DNA of 64,000 bases from Streptomyces mayonensis (GTDB taxonomy: Bacteria; Actinomycetota; Actinomycetes; Streptomycetales; Streptomycetaceae), in the NCBI RefSeq assembly GCF_018982965.1, contig NZ_JACBYP010000007.1, forward strand, positions 1 to 64,000, read 5' to 3'. The translations under genes were made by a program, and so were the position numbers. Numbering within the stretch: the first letter of the stretch is position 1; every line of letters begins with the position of its first letter. This document shows, piece after piece, positions 43,977 through 52,916 of the stretch. Below the pieces are notes generated by a model, which saw only the letters and a list, made by a program, of their open reading frames with translations, was not told the DNA's origin and made no database searches.

Positions 43977-45983
43977 TCAGCTCCTGGTGAGGACGAGGTT
44001 GGTGGCCCGGTCGACGGTGGCGGTCCAGCCGCTGGGGACGTAGGCCGTGGAGGAGTCGTCGGTGACGATCGCGGGGCCCGCCGCCGTGGCGCCGGGAGCC
44101 AGAGCCGTCCGGGGCAGGACCACGGCCGTCCCGGGCGCCCCCTGTTCCAGCACCGCGCACTCCTGGGAAACGGCACCGGGGCGGTGGGCGACCTCGGGAA
44201 GAGCGACGGAGGGGCGCGGCCGGGTGACGCTCAGCCGGAGTGTCACCACCTGGACCGCGGCGTGCGGGTCGGCGTGCCCGAAGCGCCGGGCGTGCAGCTC
44301 GTGGAAGGCGGTGGTCAGCCGGCCGACCCGGTCGGGACCGTCGTCGGGCAGCGGCACCGACAGCTCGAAGCCCTGGCCGGCGTACCGCATGTCCACGCTC
44401 CAGCCGTCGGACACGCTGCCGGGATCGACGCCCTGGCCGGCGAGTTCGGCGTGGGCCTCTTCGGTGACCGAGTCCAGCACCGTGCGCAGCCGCGCGGCGT
44501 CGAGGGTGTCCGAGGCGACGAGCACGGTGCGGGCGAACTCGCGCCGGAAGCCGGACACCAGCAGTCCGTAGGCGGAGGCAAGCCCGGCGTGCGGGGCGAC
44601 CACGACCCTGCTCATCCCGAGCTCGTCCGCCACGCCCGCGGCGTGCAGGGGCCCGGCCCCGCCGTAGGCGAGCAGAGTCAGTCCGCGCGGGTCGTGACCG
44701 CGTTCCACCGAGGCGACGCGGATGGCGCCCGCCATCGCGACGTTGGCCAGCTGATGCGCGGACCAGGCGACTTCGCCCACCGTGCGGCCCAGTCGGGCGG
44801 CGAGCGGGGCGAACACGGCCGACGCGGCGTCCAGATCGAGAGCGAAGCGGCCGGCCATCAGGGGCCGGGGCCCGAGCAGCCCCAGGACCGCGTCGGCGTC
44901 GGTGATGGTGGGCAGCTCCCCGCCGTGGCCGTAGCAGGCCGGACCGGGCCGGGAGCCGGCGCTGCGCGGACCGACGGTGAGCAGACCGCCGCTGTCCACG
45001 CCGACGACGCTGCCGCCGCCGGCCCCGACCGTGGTGATGTCGACCATGGGCACGCGCACCGGAAGCCCGTCGACGGTGACCTCGGGAGTCAGCCGCGGCG
45101 CGCCGTCGACGACGAGCGCCACGTCGGTGCTCGTGCCCCCCATGTCCATGGTGACGACGTCGCCCAGCCCGCCGGCCTCGGCGACCGCGACGGCGCCGCT
45201 GACCCCGGCGGCCGGTCCGGACAGCAGCAGGGTCACCGGCCGGGCGGTCACCACCGGCACCGGGACCGCGCCGGCGTTGGACTGCATGACCTGCAGACCC
45301 GTGATGCCGCGCCGGGCGGCCTGGTCGGACAGCCGGGACAGGTAGCCGGCGACGGCGGGCCGCACGAAGGCGTCGACGGCGGTGGTGCTGGTGCGTTCGT
45401 ACTCGCGGAACTCGCGGGCCACCGAGCAGGACAGCGACACCGGGAGGTCCGGCGCCACGGAAGCGATCAGTTCGGCGACCCGCCGCTCGTGTGCGGGGTT
45501 GCCGTAGGAGTGCAGCAGGCACACGGCGATCGCGGTGACGTCCTGCGCCAGGAGTTCCTTGACGGCGTGCCGTACGCTCTCGTCGTCCAGAGCGACGGCC
45601 ACCTCCCCCGCCGCCGTGATCCGCTCGTCCACCTCCCGGACCAGATGCCGCGGCACCAGGGGTGAGGGCTTGACGTAACGCAGGTCGTACATCCGGTCCC
45701 GGTCCTGGCGCTGGAGCGTGAGCAGGTCGCGGAAACCGCGGGTCACCAGCAGGCCGAGCCGCGGACCGCGGCGCTCCAGCAGCGCGTTGGTCGCGACCGT
45801 GCTGCCGTGCAGCAGCAGGGCCTCCTCGCGCAGGTCGGCGGGGAGCCGGTCGAGCGCCTCGATCACCGCGAGCGACGGGTCGTCCGGGGTGGAGTGGACC
45901 TTCGCGGTGGCCCGCAGCGCGCCGGTGTCGTCCAGGACGACCAGGTCCGTGAAGGTGCCACCGCATTCGACACCTATGCGCAT
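43977..45983 (-). CDS. Hydantoinase A/oxoprolinase family subunit
   Basis: 668 residues. An ATPase-like domain starts at once with MRIGVECGGTFTDLVVLDDT (phosphate 1 motif), LHGSTVATNALLERRGPRLG near 62-81 and the second phosphate motif VVTMDMGGTSTDVALVVDGA near 272-291; VGVDSGGLLTVGPRSAGSRP with PACYGHGGELPT near 330 matches HyuA. ATG 45983 is followed immediately by conserved sequence and has aagggg 9 bp upstream. No gamma subunit (AcxC/ApcE) is present, arguing for a hydantoinase or oxoprolinase rather than acetone carboxylase. It is first in hyuA-hyuB-MFS-FAD oxidase and diverges from a fused regulator. Confidence 0.9.
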   Translation of the reverse strand: MRIGVECGGTFTDLVVLDDTGALRATAKVHSTPDDPSLAVIEALDRLPADLREEALLLHGSTVATNALLERRGPRLGLLVTRGFRDLLTLQRQDRDRMYDLRYVKPSPLVPRHLVREVDERITAAGEVAVALDDESVRHAVKELLAQDVTAIAVCLLHSYGNPAHERRVAELIASVAPDLPVSLSCSVAREFREYERTSTTAVDAFVRPAVAGYLSRLSDQAARRGITGLQVMQSNAGAVPVPVVTARPVTLLLSGPAAGVSGAVAVAEAGGLGDVVTMDMGGTSTDVALVVDGAPRLTPEVTVDGLPVRVPMVDITTVGAGGGSVVGVDSGGLLTVGPRSAGSRPGPACYGHGGELPTITDADAVLGLLGPRPLMAGRFALDLDAASAVFAPLAARLGRTVGEVAWSAHQLANVAMAGAIRVASVERGHDPRGLTLLAYGGAGPLHAAGVADELGMSRVVVAPHAGLASAYGLLVSGFRREFARTVLVASDTLDAARLRTVLDSVTEEAHAELAGQGVDPGSVSDGWSVDMRYAGQGFELSVPLPDDGPDRVGRLTTAFHELHARRFGHADPHAAVQVVTLRLSVTRPRPSVALPEVAHRPGAVSQECAVLEQGAPGTAVVLPRTALAPGATAAGPAIVTDDSSTAYVPSGWTATVDRATNLVLTRS

Positions 45984-46167
45984 GAAAGCGCCCCTTTCCG
46001 CGATGTGGGAGGTCATGTCGGAATCGTTTTCCGGCCTTGAACTCGGACGTTCCCATGGCCGACGATGCGCCGTAATACGTCGTTCTCCCCATGGACGTGA
46101 GACGGCGGCCGTGCCGGTCGGGCTGCCGTCCCAGCAGCGGGACCACAGCGACGAAGGAGGTGCGGAC
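45984..46167. promoter_or_regulatory. Divergent promoter region of hyuA and the fusion regulator
   Basis: 184 bp. The perfect 15-bp inverted repeat CGGAATCGTTTTCCG (46019-46033) lies 36 bp from the hyuA start. Two CCCATGG elements around 46056 and 46089 flank an AT-rich patch. These are candidate operators for the LuxR/binding-protein fusion. Confidence 0.5.
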
Positions 46168-47988
46168 ATGACGGGAGAGCGGTCCCGGCGTGGGCCGGAC
46201 GTGTCCGAAAACGCGCGGTGGGCGCACCCTGCGCGCCCCGGAGTGGCCCGTTTCGACGCCGCAGGACACGGCGAGCGCCTGGACGTGCTGGGCTGCGACC
46301 TGGTCCTCCACGACCGGGTCCGCCGGTGGGCGGCGTCCATGCGGGGCGTTCCGAGGCCCGCGGTCTCCTTCGTGTGGATCACGGACGAGCGGGAGTGGGT
46401 CAGGGTGGACCTCGCCGTGCCGCCCACCGCCGAGGACCGGACCGTCGACGTGACCGCGGCGGTGCGCCGCTGCGATCCGCCGTACGGGCTCACCGTGCGC
46501 GAACTGGACGTGCTGACCCTGCTCGCGGGCGGTCTGACCAACAATTCCGTCGCCCACTACCTGGGCACCAGCCCCCGCACGGTCGGCAAGCAGGTCGAGT
46601 CACTGCTCGACAAGCTGGGGCAGCCGGGCCGCGGCGCGGCGGCGGCGTTCGCGGTGGACAGCGGACTGCTGAGGCTGCCGGTGCCGGGCGGCTGCGCGGA
46701 ACTCTCCGCGCTCGGGGTCGGCATGCTGGACGCCCTCGACCGCCGGCCCGCGGCGCTGCCCCGGTTCGCCGGTGCTCCCCGTCCGGCACCCCGCCGTTTC
46801 GTGCCCCGGCCGCTGACCGTGGGGCTGCTGGCGCCCCTGCTCGGTTCCTACGGGGCCGACGGCGAGGAACTGCTGCGGGGCGCCGAACTGGCCGTGGCGG
46901 AGGTCAACGTGCGGGGCGGGGTGTCCGGCCGCCCGATGCGGTTGGCCACCTTCCCGCTGGACAACCAGGACGACGGCTCGGTGGACTCCGCGTTCCGCGA
47001 GGTGGCCGACCACGACCTGTCGGCGATGGTGGGCGCCTATCTCCTGGTCGACGAAAGGGCCAGTTACGAGCGGGCCGCCGAGTACGGGATCCCGTACCTG
47101 AACGTCGGCAGCAGTGACCTCCAGGCGACCTGGGTCGCTTCGGAACCGTCCGTGTTCGGCAACGTCTTCCAGGCGGGCCCGCGCCGCAGCAACTATGTGC
47201 GCGGCTTCCTGCGCTTCGCCGCGCAGACCGGCGAACAGGGCCTGTGGCGGCCCGCACGGCGCACGATCGGCGTCGTCGAACCCCGTGTCGCGGACGGGGA
47301 GATCCTCCCCGAGCGCGGTGCCGAGCTGCTGGAGGCCGCGGGCTGGCGGGTCGAGTTCCGGATCCGGACCGAGGCGCCCTACGACGACTGGTCCGACGTC
47401 TTCGGGCAGCTGCGGCGCACCACTCCGGACGCGCTGCTGCTGGGCAACCACCCGCCGGCGGCGATGGCCGCCTTCCAGCGTGCCTTCGTCCGCGACGCCT
47501 CGCCCACGCTCGTCTACAACGTGTACACACCGTCGGTGCCCGCGTACCTGGCCGAGGCGGGCGAGGCCGCCGAGGGTGTGGTCTGGGCCAGCGTCACCGG
47601 TCGCTACGGCGACGCCCGGGGCGCCCGGTTCGCCCGCGACTACGCCCGCCTGCACGACAGGGAGCCGGGTCACGGCCTCGCGGGCGCCGGGTACGACCAG
47701 ATCCAGGTCCTCGCCCGGGCCTGGAGCACCCTGACCACCCCGGGACGGCCCGCCGAGACGGTGGCCGCGCTGCGCAGCGTGGTGCACCGGGGAGTCAACG
47801 GCGCCTACTTCCTCGGCGCGGCCGGTCAGACCAACGCCGCCTTCCCGGACGAGAACCCCGACCCGTCCCTGTCCCAGGCCCCGCTCGTCTACCAGGTCCA
47901 GGGCGGCCGCAGCAGGGCCGTGCATCCCTCGCCCTACGCCGAGGCGTCGTTCCGCCCGCCGCCGTGGCTGCGTGGACCGTCCCTGTGA
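46168..47988 (+). CDS. LuxR-type HTH fused to a periplasmic-binding-protein-like sensor
   Basis: 606 residues, no signal peptide. Residues 1-100 are unassigned. At about 108-165 is a LuxR/NarL helix-turn-helix (LTVRELDVLTLLAGGLTNNS, VAHYLGTSPRTVGKQVESLL). From about 210 to 580 it follows the type I Leu-binding/amide-binding fold (RPLTVGLLAPLLGSYGADGE, LLRGAELAVAEVNVRGGVSG, PYLNVGSSDLQATWVASEPS, GAGYDQIQVLARAWST), like the amide sensor AmiC and urea/branched-chain amino acid binding proteins. So a solute-binding fold appears to have become an intracellular ligand sensor for a DNA-binding domain. ATG 46168 follows a near-perfect aaggaggtg. It diverges from hyuA and probably senses the substrate of that operon, an amide or hydantoin (inference). 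Confidence 0.85.
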   Translation: MTGERSRRGPDVSENARWAHPARPGVARFDAAGHGERLDVLGCDLVLHDRVRRWAASMRGVPRPAVSFVWITDEREWVRVDLAVPPTAEDRTVDVTAAVRRCDPPYGLTVRELDVLTLLAGGLTNNSVAHYLGTSPRTVGKQVESLLDKLGQPGRGAAAAFAVDSGLLRLPVPGGCAELSALGVGMLDALDRRPAALPRFAGAPRPAPRRFVPRPLTVGLLAPLLGSYGADGEELLRGAELAVAEVNVRGGVSGRPMRLATFPLDNQDDGSVDSAFREVADHDLSAMVGAYLLVDERASYERAAEYGIPYLNVGSSDLQATWVASEPSVFGNVFQAGPRRSNYVRGFLRFAAQTGEQGLWRPARRTIGVVEPRVADGEILPERGAELLEAAGWRVEFRIRTEAPYDDWSDVFGQLRRTTPDALLLGNHPPAAMAAFQRAFVRDASPTLVYNVYTPSVPAYLAEAGEAAEGVVWASVTGRYGDARGARFARDYARLHDREPGHGLAGAGYDQIQVLARAWSTLTTPGRPAETVAALRSVVHRGVNGAYFLGAAGQTNAAFPDENPDPSLSQAPLVYQVQGGRSRAVHPSPYAEASFRPPPWLRGPSL

Positions 47989-48033
47989 CGGGCCGGTCGG
48001 CGCCGCGGTGGCGGTTTCGAGGAGCGGCGGCGC

Positions 48034-48837
48034 TCAGGCGGTCGGGGTGCCGTTCGTGGCCAGCAGGGCCTGGGACAGTTCCGCCGCGACCTGCTGGAGC
48101 AGCGGCACGATGCGGTCGGTGGCCGCTTCGGTGACGCGGCCCGCGGGGCCGGAGATCGAGATGGCCGCCGCGGTGGGGGAGTCCGGCACCGAGACCGCCA
48201 GGCAGCGGACGCCGATCTCCTGCTCGTTGTCGTCGATCGCGTAGCCCTGGCGCCGCACGTCCTCCAGGGCCGCGACGAAGCCGTCCGGCGTGGTGATCGT
48301 CTTGTCCGTCGCGGCGGGCATGCCCGTGCGGCCCAGCAGCGCCCGCACCTCGTCCGCCGGGAAGTCCGCGAGGAGTGCCTTGCCGACGCCGGTGGAGTGC
48401 GGCAGGACGCGCCGGCCGACCTCGGTGAACATGCGCATGGAGTGCTTGGACGGCACCTGGGCGACGTACACGATCTCGTCGCCGTCGAGCAGCGCCATGT
48501 TGGCGGTCTCGCCGGTCTCCTCGACCAGACGGGCCAGGTGCGGGCGGGCCCAGGTGCCGAGCAGGCGGGAGGCGGACTCGCCCAGGCGGATCAGGCGGGG
48601 GCCGAGCGCGTAGCGGCGGTTGGGCTGCTGGCGGACGTATCCGCAGGCCACGAGCGTGCGCATCAGGCGGTGGATGGTCGGCAGCGGCAGTCCGCTGCTC
48701 GCCGACAGCTCGCTGAGGCCGACCTCGCCGCCCGCGTCCGCCATCCGTTCGAGCAGGTCGAAGGCGCGCTCCAATGACTGGACGCCGCCGGTGGCGGACC
48801 TGGCTGAGTCGGTGGTGCTGGCGCTGGACGACGGCAC
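48034..48837 (-). CDS. allR: IclR-family regulator of allantoin/glyoxylate genes
   Basis: 267-residue IclR-type regulator. N-terminal winged helix GGVQSLERAFDLLERMADAG, GEVGLSELSASSGLPLPTIH, RLMRTLVACGYVRQQPNRRY; C-terminal effector domain with VGRRVLPHSTGVGKALLADF, GYAIDDNEQEIGVRCLAVSV and ISISGPAGRV. GTG 48837 has ggaa 9 bp upstream and yields the family length. It diverges from allantoinase. By position it corresponds to AllR, described in S. coelicolor as a repressor of allantoin-pathway genes. Paired TTCC-N7-GGAA sites in its own leader suggest autoregulation. The effector is likely a pathway intermediate such as allantoin, allantoate or glyoxylate. Confidence 0.9.
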   Translation of the reverse strand: MPSSSASTTDSARSATGGVQSLERAFDLLERMADAGGEVGLSELSASSGLPLPTIHRLMRTLVACGYVRQQPNRRYALGPRLIRLGESASRLLGTWARPHLARLVEETGETANMALLDGDEIVYVAQVPSKHSMRMFTEVGRRVLPHSTGVGKALLADFPADEVRALLGRTGMPAATDKTITTPDGFVAALEDVRRQGYAIDDNEQEIGVRCLAVSVPDSPTAAAISISGPAGRVTEAATDRIVPLLQQVAAELSQALLATNGTPTA

Positions 48838-48915
48838 GGCACGTTCCTTTCGGGACTGGCGGGAGAAAGAAGCGTACCCGGCGGCCGGTTGACTACCGGC
48901 TTGTACGTAGCTACG

Positions 48916-49052
48916 TTCTGCTTGCTGGAATCTTAATTCCGTGTTGTGGAAACGTCCAGGGTGAGTGGTCCGGCATGCCTGCACAAAGGGTGCCTCTTGA
49001 CGCTCCGGAGGCGGGAGTGAAGACTCCTTCAATGAATTCAACAGAACGTTGA
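48916..49052. promoter_or_regulatory. allR/allB divergent control region
   Basis: Towards allR: TTCT-N7-GGAA (48916-48930) and TTCC-N7-GGAA (48937-48951), start points 21 bp apart. Towards allB: a possible promoter TTGACG (48997-49002), 17-bp spacer, AAGACT (49020-49025), followed by the inverted repeat TCAACAGAACGTTGA (49038-49052, one mismatch from perfect). Confidence 0.65.
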
Positions 49053-49059
49053 AACCTGG

Positions 49060-49127
49060 CGGCGGAGAAGACTGCGGAGAAGACGCAGAGAACACGCAGA
49101 GAAGACGCAGGGAAGACGCACAGAAGG
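49060..49127 (+). repeat. 11-12-bp purine-rich tandem repeat in the allB leader
   Basis: Six head-to-tail units such as CTGCGGAGAAGA, CGCAGAGAACA, CGCAGAGAAGA and CGCAGGGAAGA, ending 8 bp before the GTG start of allB. Each unit contains a GAGAAG- or GGAAG-like purine run resembling a weak ribosome binding site. Confidence 0.8.
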
Positions 49128-49135
49128 GGATCCGG

Positions 49136-50491
49136 GTGTCCGAAGCTGAACTGGTGCTGCGTTCGACGCGTGTCATCACTCCCGAGGGAAGCCGCGCCGC
49201 GTCGGTCGCGGTGACCGGGGAGAAGATCACGGCCGTCCTGCCGTACGACGCCCCCGTCCCGGCGGGGGCCAGGCTGGAGGACGTCGGGGACCACGTCGTC
49301 CTGCCCGGCATCGTCGACACCCACGTGCACGTGAACGACCCGGGCCGCACCGAGTGGGAGGGCTTCTGGACCGCCACCCGCGCCGCGGCGGCCGGCGGCA
49401 TCACCACCCTCGTCGACATGCCGCTCAACTCCATCCCCCCGACCACCACGGTCGGCCACCTGCGCACCAAGCGCGAGGTGGCCGCCGACAAGGCCCACAT
49501 CGACGTCGGCTTCTGGGGCGGCGCCCTGCCCGACAACGTCAAGGACCTGCGCCCGCTGCACGAGGCCGGGGTCTTCGGCTTCAAGGCGTTCCTCTCGCCC
49601 TCCGGCGTCGACGAGTTCCCCCACCTCGACCAGGAGCAACTCGCCCGGTCCCTGGCGGAGATCGCCGCCTTCGACGGCCTGCTGATCGTGCACGCCGAGG
49701 ACCCGCACCACCTGGCCGCCGCCCCGCAGCACGGCGGCCCCGAGTACGCCCACTTCCTCGCCAGCCGTCCCCGCGGCGCGGAGGACACGGCCGTCGCGGC
49801 CCTGCTCGAACAGGCGAAACGGTTCGACGCGCGTGTGCACGTACTCCACCTGTCCTCCAGCGACGCCCTGCCGCTGATCGCCGGGGCCCGCGCCGACGGC
49901 GTACGCGTGAGCGTCGAGACCTGCCCGCACTACCTCACCCTCACCGCCGAGGAAGTGCCCGACGGCGCCAGTGAGTTCAAGTGCTGCCCGCCGATCCGCG
50001 AGGCAGCCAACCAGGACCTGCTCTGGCAGGCGCTGGCCGACGGCACCATCGACTGCGTAGTCACCGACCACTCCCCGTCCACCGCCGACCTGAAGACCGA
50101 CGACTTCGCCACCGCCTGGGGCGGCATCGCCGGACTCCAGCTGAGCCTGCCGGCCATGTGGACCGCGGCCCGCGCACGCGGTCTGGGCCTGGAGGACGTC
50201 GTGCGCTGGATGTCGGCGCGCACGGCACACCTGGTGGGGCTCGACGGCCGCAAGGGCGCCGTCGCGGCGGGCCACGACGCGGACTTCGCGGTCCTCGCCC
50301 CGGACGAGACCTTCACCGTCGACCCGGCCGCCCTCCAGCACCGCAACCGCGTCACCGCGTACGCCGGCAAGACCCTGTACGGCGTCGTGAAGTCCACCTG
50401 GCTGCGCGGCAGGCGCATCGTGGCGGACGGCGCGTTCACCGAGCCGAAGGGACAGCTCCTCGACCGGGCCCGGCCCGCCCGGACCTCCTGA
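49136..50491 (+). CDS. allB: Allantoinase
   Basis: 451-residue cyclic amidohydrolase: opens allantoin to allantoate with a binuclear metal centre. Ligands visible: [20 protein letters not shown] (His63, His65), the carbamylated lysine in [17 protein letters not shown] (Lys150), [14 protein letters not shown] near 182, [14 protein letters not shown] near 240 and the Asp in [17 protein letters not shown] near 310. GTG 49136 has aagggga 5 bp upstream and gives the E. coli AllB length; an ATG at 49049 would translate the tandem repeat and is rejected. Followed by allantoicase after 43 bp. Probably repressed through the upstream control region. Confidence 0.96.
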   Translation: MSEAELVLRSTRVITPEGSRAASVAVTGEKITAVLPYDAPVPAGARLEDVGDHVVLPGIVDTHVHVNDPGRTEWEGFWTATRAAAAGGITTLVDMPLNSIPPTTTVGHLRTKREVAADKAHIDVGFWGGALPDNVKDLRPLHEAGVFGFKAFLSPSGVDEFPHLDQEQLARSLAEIAAFDGLLIVHAEDPHHLAAAPQHGGPEYAHFLASRPRGAEDTAVAALLEQAKRFDARVHVLHLSSSDALPLIAGARADGVRVSVETCPHYLTLTAEEVPDGASEFKCCPPIREAANQDLLWQALADGTIDCVVTDHSPSTADLKTDDFATAWGGIAGLQLSLPAMWTAARARGLGLEDVVRWMSARTAHLVGLDGRKGAVAAGHDADFAVLAPDETFTVDPAALQHRNRVTAYAGKTLYGVVKSTWLRGRRIVADGAFTEPKGQLLDRARPARTS

Positions 50492-50534
50492 ACCCAGTCC
50501 ATCCCGAACGACCCGAGAGGAACACCTGATCACT

Positions 50535-51665
50535 GTGACGGCCCAGCAGAACACCTCGTCGGCAGGCTTCACCGGCGACGCGAAGCCCTACGGAGGCGGC
50601 GACCCGTACGCGGACTACCGCACGGCCGGCCTCCCCTTCACCCGGCACGCCAACCTCGCCGACCGGCGACTGGGCGCAGGTGTCGTCGCCGCCAACGACG
50701 AGTTCTTCGCCCAGCGCGAGAACCTGCTGGTGCCCGAGGCCGCCGAGTTCGATCCCGAGCACTTCGGGCACAAGGGCAAGGTCATGGACGGCTGGGAGAC
50801 CCGCAGGCGCCGTGGCGCGTCGGCCGGCGACCCCTGGCCCACCGAGGACGCCCACGACTGGGCGCTGATCCGCCTCGGCGCCCCCGGCGTCGTCCGCGGC
50901 ATCGTCGTCGACACCGCCCACTTCCGGGGCAACTACCCGCAGGCCGTCTCCGTCGAGGGCGCCTCGCTCGAAGGCTCGCCCTCGCCGGAGGAACTGCTCG
51001 CCGACGACGTCAAGTGGACGGCCCTCGTCCCGCGCACCCCTGTCGGGGGCCACGCCGCCAACGGCTTCGCCGTCCGGGCCGAGCAGCGCTTCACCCACCT
51101 GCGCCTGAAGCAGCACCCCGACGGCGGCATCGCCCGCCTGCGCGTGTACGGCGAGGTCGTGCCCGACCCGGCCTGGCTCACCGCCCTCGGCACCTTCGAC
51201 GTGGTCGCCCTGGAGAACGGCGGCCGGGTCGAGGACGCCTCCGACCTCTTCTACTCCCCGGCCACCAACACCATTCAGCCCGGCCGCTCCCGCAAGATGG
51301 ACGACGGCTGGGAGACCCGCCGCCGCCGTGACCGGGGCAACGACTGGATCGAGTACCGCCTGGTGGACCGCTCCCAGGTCCGTGCCGTCGAGATCGACAC
51401 GGCGTATCTCAAGGGCAACTCGGCCGGCTGGGCCTCGGTCTCCGTCAGGGACGGCGAGGGCGGCGCATGGCGCGAGGTACTGGCACGCACCCGGCTGCAG
51501 CCCGACACCAACCACCGCTTCGTCCTGCCCGGGACGGCCGTCGGCACCCACGCGCGCGTGGACATCTTCCCCGACGGAGGCATCTCCCGGCTGCGCCTGT
51601 TCGGCTCGCTCACGGAGGACGGAGCCGCCCGTCTCGCCGCCCGCCACCAGGAACTGGGAGGCTGA
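50535..51665 (+). CDS. alc: Allantoicase
   Basis: 376 residues: allantoate + H2O to urea + ureidoglycolate. Two tandem allantoicase repeats are plain: GHKGKVMDGWETRRRRG ... VVDTAHFRGNYPQAVS in the first half (about 75-140) and GRSRKMDDGWETRRRRDRGN ... EIDTAYLKGNSAGWAS in the second (about 255-300). GTG 50535 is 43 bp after allB; the nearest Shine-Dalgarno-like gagagg lies about 14 bp upstream, a little far, so an upstream CTG in phase could be the start. The gene end (RHQELGG) is part of a 25-bp tandem duplication that includes the stop codon. Confidence 0.95.
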   Translation: MTAQQNTSSAGFTGDAKPYGGGDPYADYRTAGLPFTRHANLADRRLGAGVVAANDEFFAQRENLLVPEAAEFDPEHFGHKGKVMDGWETRRRRGASAGDPWPTEDAHDWALIRLGAPGVVRGIVVDTAHFRGNYPQAVSVEGASLEGSPSPEELLADDVKWTALVPRTPVGGHAANGFAVRAEQRFTHLRLKQHPDGGIARLRVYGEVVPDPAWLTALGTFDVVALENGGRVEDASDLFYSPATNTIQPGRSRKMDDGWETRRRRDRGNDWIEYRLVDRSQVRAVEIDTAYLKGNSAGWASVSVRDGEGGAWREVLARTRLQPDTNHRFVLPGTAVGTHARVDIFPDGGISRLRLFGSLTEDGAARLAARHQELGG

Positions 51666-51691
51666 CCGCCATCAGGAACTGGGCGGCTGAC
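51642..51691. repeat. 25-bp tandem duplication of the allantoicase 3' end
   Basis: Copies 51642-51666 and 51667-51691 differ at only two positions. Each encodes RHQELGG and a TGA stop, and an 8-bp partial third copy follows. The duplication is out of phase by one base, so the second copy is untranslated. Confidence 0.9.
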
Positions 51692-52216
51692 CCGCCACCA
51701 CTCACCAACCCGCGCGGGGCGCGCCGGCCGGACGGCACCGGCACACCCCGCGCGCACGACTGCCGCCCTCGCTGCCGATGACGCAGTGAACCGCCTCGGC
51801 CCGTGCACCGTTGCATGTCTGGATGTGACGTAACTGACCGATTAGGCCGATGAGTTCAATGCACTACAGCCACACACAGAAGATCGCTCACCTGCTGAGG
51901 TGGGCCGCCGGATGGCAAGGAGACCTGAGAGGGGAGAGCGCCTGGTCCTACTCCCTGCGACTGGGAGGATCACATGCGCTGCTCAACGGGTGGATGAACA
52001 ACCCCAAGCTGATGTCCACCCTCACTCAGTCGGAACGGAACCTCGTCCATGCGGCTCGCCGGGCGTCGAAGCAGAGCAGGGCGGGGAGAAGGCCCGAAGG
52101 GACCAGAGGGAGAAGACCCGACGGGGCCGGGCCGATGGAACCGGGGCGCCGGCGCCCATGCGACGCGGCCGGTGCCCCGCTCACCCCGCTCGCCCGCTTC
52201 GTGGTGCCCCGGTCGT
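51692..52216. other. 525-bp region with one doubtful ORF
   Basis: A hairpin-like CGCGCGGGG (51711-51719) / CCCCGCGCG (51746-51754) pair follows allantoicase and may be its terminator. An ATG frame at 51850-52263 begins MSSMHYSHTQKIAHLLRWAA, ISGESAWSYSLRLGG-like and NPKLMSTLTQSERNLVHAAR, which looks protein-like for about 75 residues, but its codon third positions are less GC-biased than in real genes here. It has no ribosome binding site and runs 47 bp into the acetyltransferase gene on the other strand. I do not call it a gene with confidence. Confidence 0.35.
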
Positions 52217-52795
52217 TCAACGGCCGGGAACCGGTTCGGGCGACGGCTGCCACTCCCGCCTGAGCAGCCCGTAGATCCACGAGTCGGAGACATCGCCGTC
52301 CACGACGCAGTCCTCCCGCAACGTGCCCTCACGCACGAAGCCGAGCTTCTCCAGCACGCGGGCGGAGGCCGCATTGCGCGTGTCGGCCTCCGCCTGGACG
52401 CGATTCAGGTCCAGGGTGCCGAACGCCCACCCGAGCAGAGCACGCGCGGCCTCGGTCGCGTAGCCCCGCCCCCACACCGTGTCGTCGTAGCAGTAGCCGA
52501 GCGACGCGCTGCGGAAGTCCGGGTTCCAGCTGTGCAGGGTGCACCAGCCGACGAACGTCCCGTCACCGGTGCGCTCCACGGCCAACCGCGCGCCGGTGCC
52601 CTCCTGTTCCATCCGCCGGCACGTACGGAGGAACGTCTCGGCGCGCGAGCGTTCCGTCCACGGCGGCGAGTCCCAGTAGCGCAGGATGCGGGCGCTGCTG
52701 TGCAGCGCGAAGAGGTCGTTCGCATCCGCGTCCTCGAACGGGCGCAGCCGAAGGCGAGCGGTGTGCAACGAGGGGGTGGGCAGCGGCGTGCTCAT
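52217..52795 (-). CDS. GNAT-family acetyltransferase (RimJ/RimL-like)
   Basis: 192 residues. Starts LHTARLRLRPFEDADANDLF, then FVGWCTLHSWNPDFRSASLG and the acetyl-CoA motif YCYDDTVWGRGYATEAARAL near 108-127, followed by RVQAEADTRNAASARVLEKL GFVREG near 138-165, the RimJ pattern. It could acetylate a ribosomal protein N-terminus or a small amine. ATG 52795 has gggaggg just upstream. It stands alone between allantoicase and the two-component genes. Confidence 0.88.
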   Translation of the reverse strand: MSTPLPTPSLHTARLRLRPFEDADANDLFALHSSARILRYWDSPPWTERSRAETFLRTCRRMEQEGTGARLAVERTGDGTFVGWCTLHSWNPDFRSASLGYCYDDTVWGRGYATEAARALLGWAFGTLDLNRVQAEADTRNAASARVLEKLGFVREGTLREDCVVDGDVSDSWIYGLLRREWQPSPEPVPGR

Positions 52796-52916
52796 GGTCC
52801 CTCCCTGGTGGTGTGGCCGACCAGTCAGACATCCGGGGCGGGCCGCCCGCAACGGGTTTTCCCAGCGGCCGCGGGACGCGTCCACTCCGCTTCGCCCCGC
52901 GGCCCGTCGACGGCAC

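Noticed and set aside
42288..45665. A plus-strand open frame of 1,125 codons opposite hyuA and hyuB
   Set aside because: Low-complexity Gly/Val/Asp translation antisense to two genes with clear family motifs.
49030..49130. Tandem repeat before allB as a CRISPR array
   Set aside because: Units are 11-12 bp with no spacers and no cas genes exist in the window.
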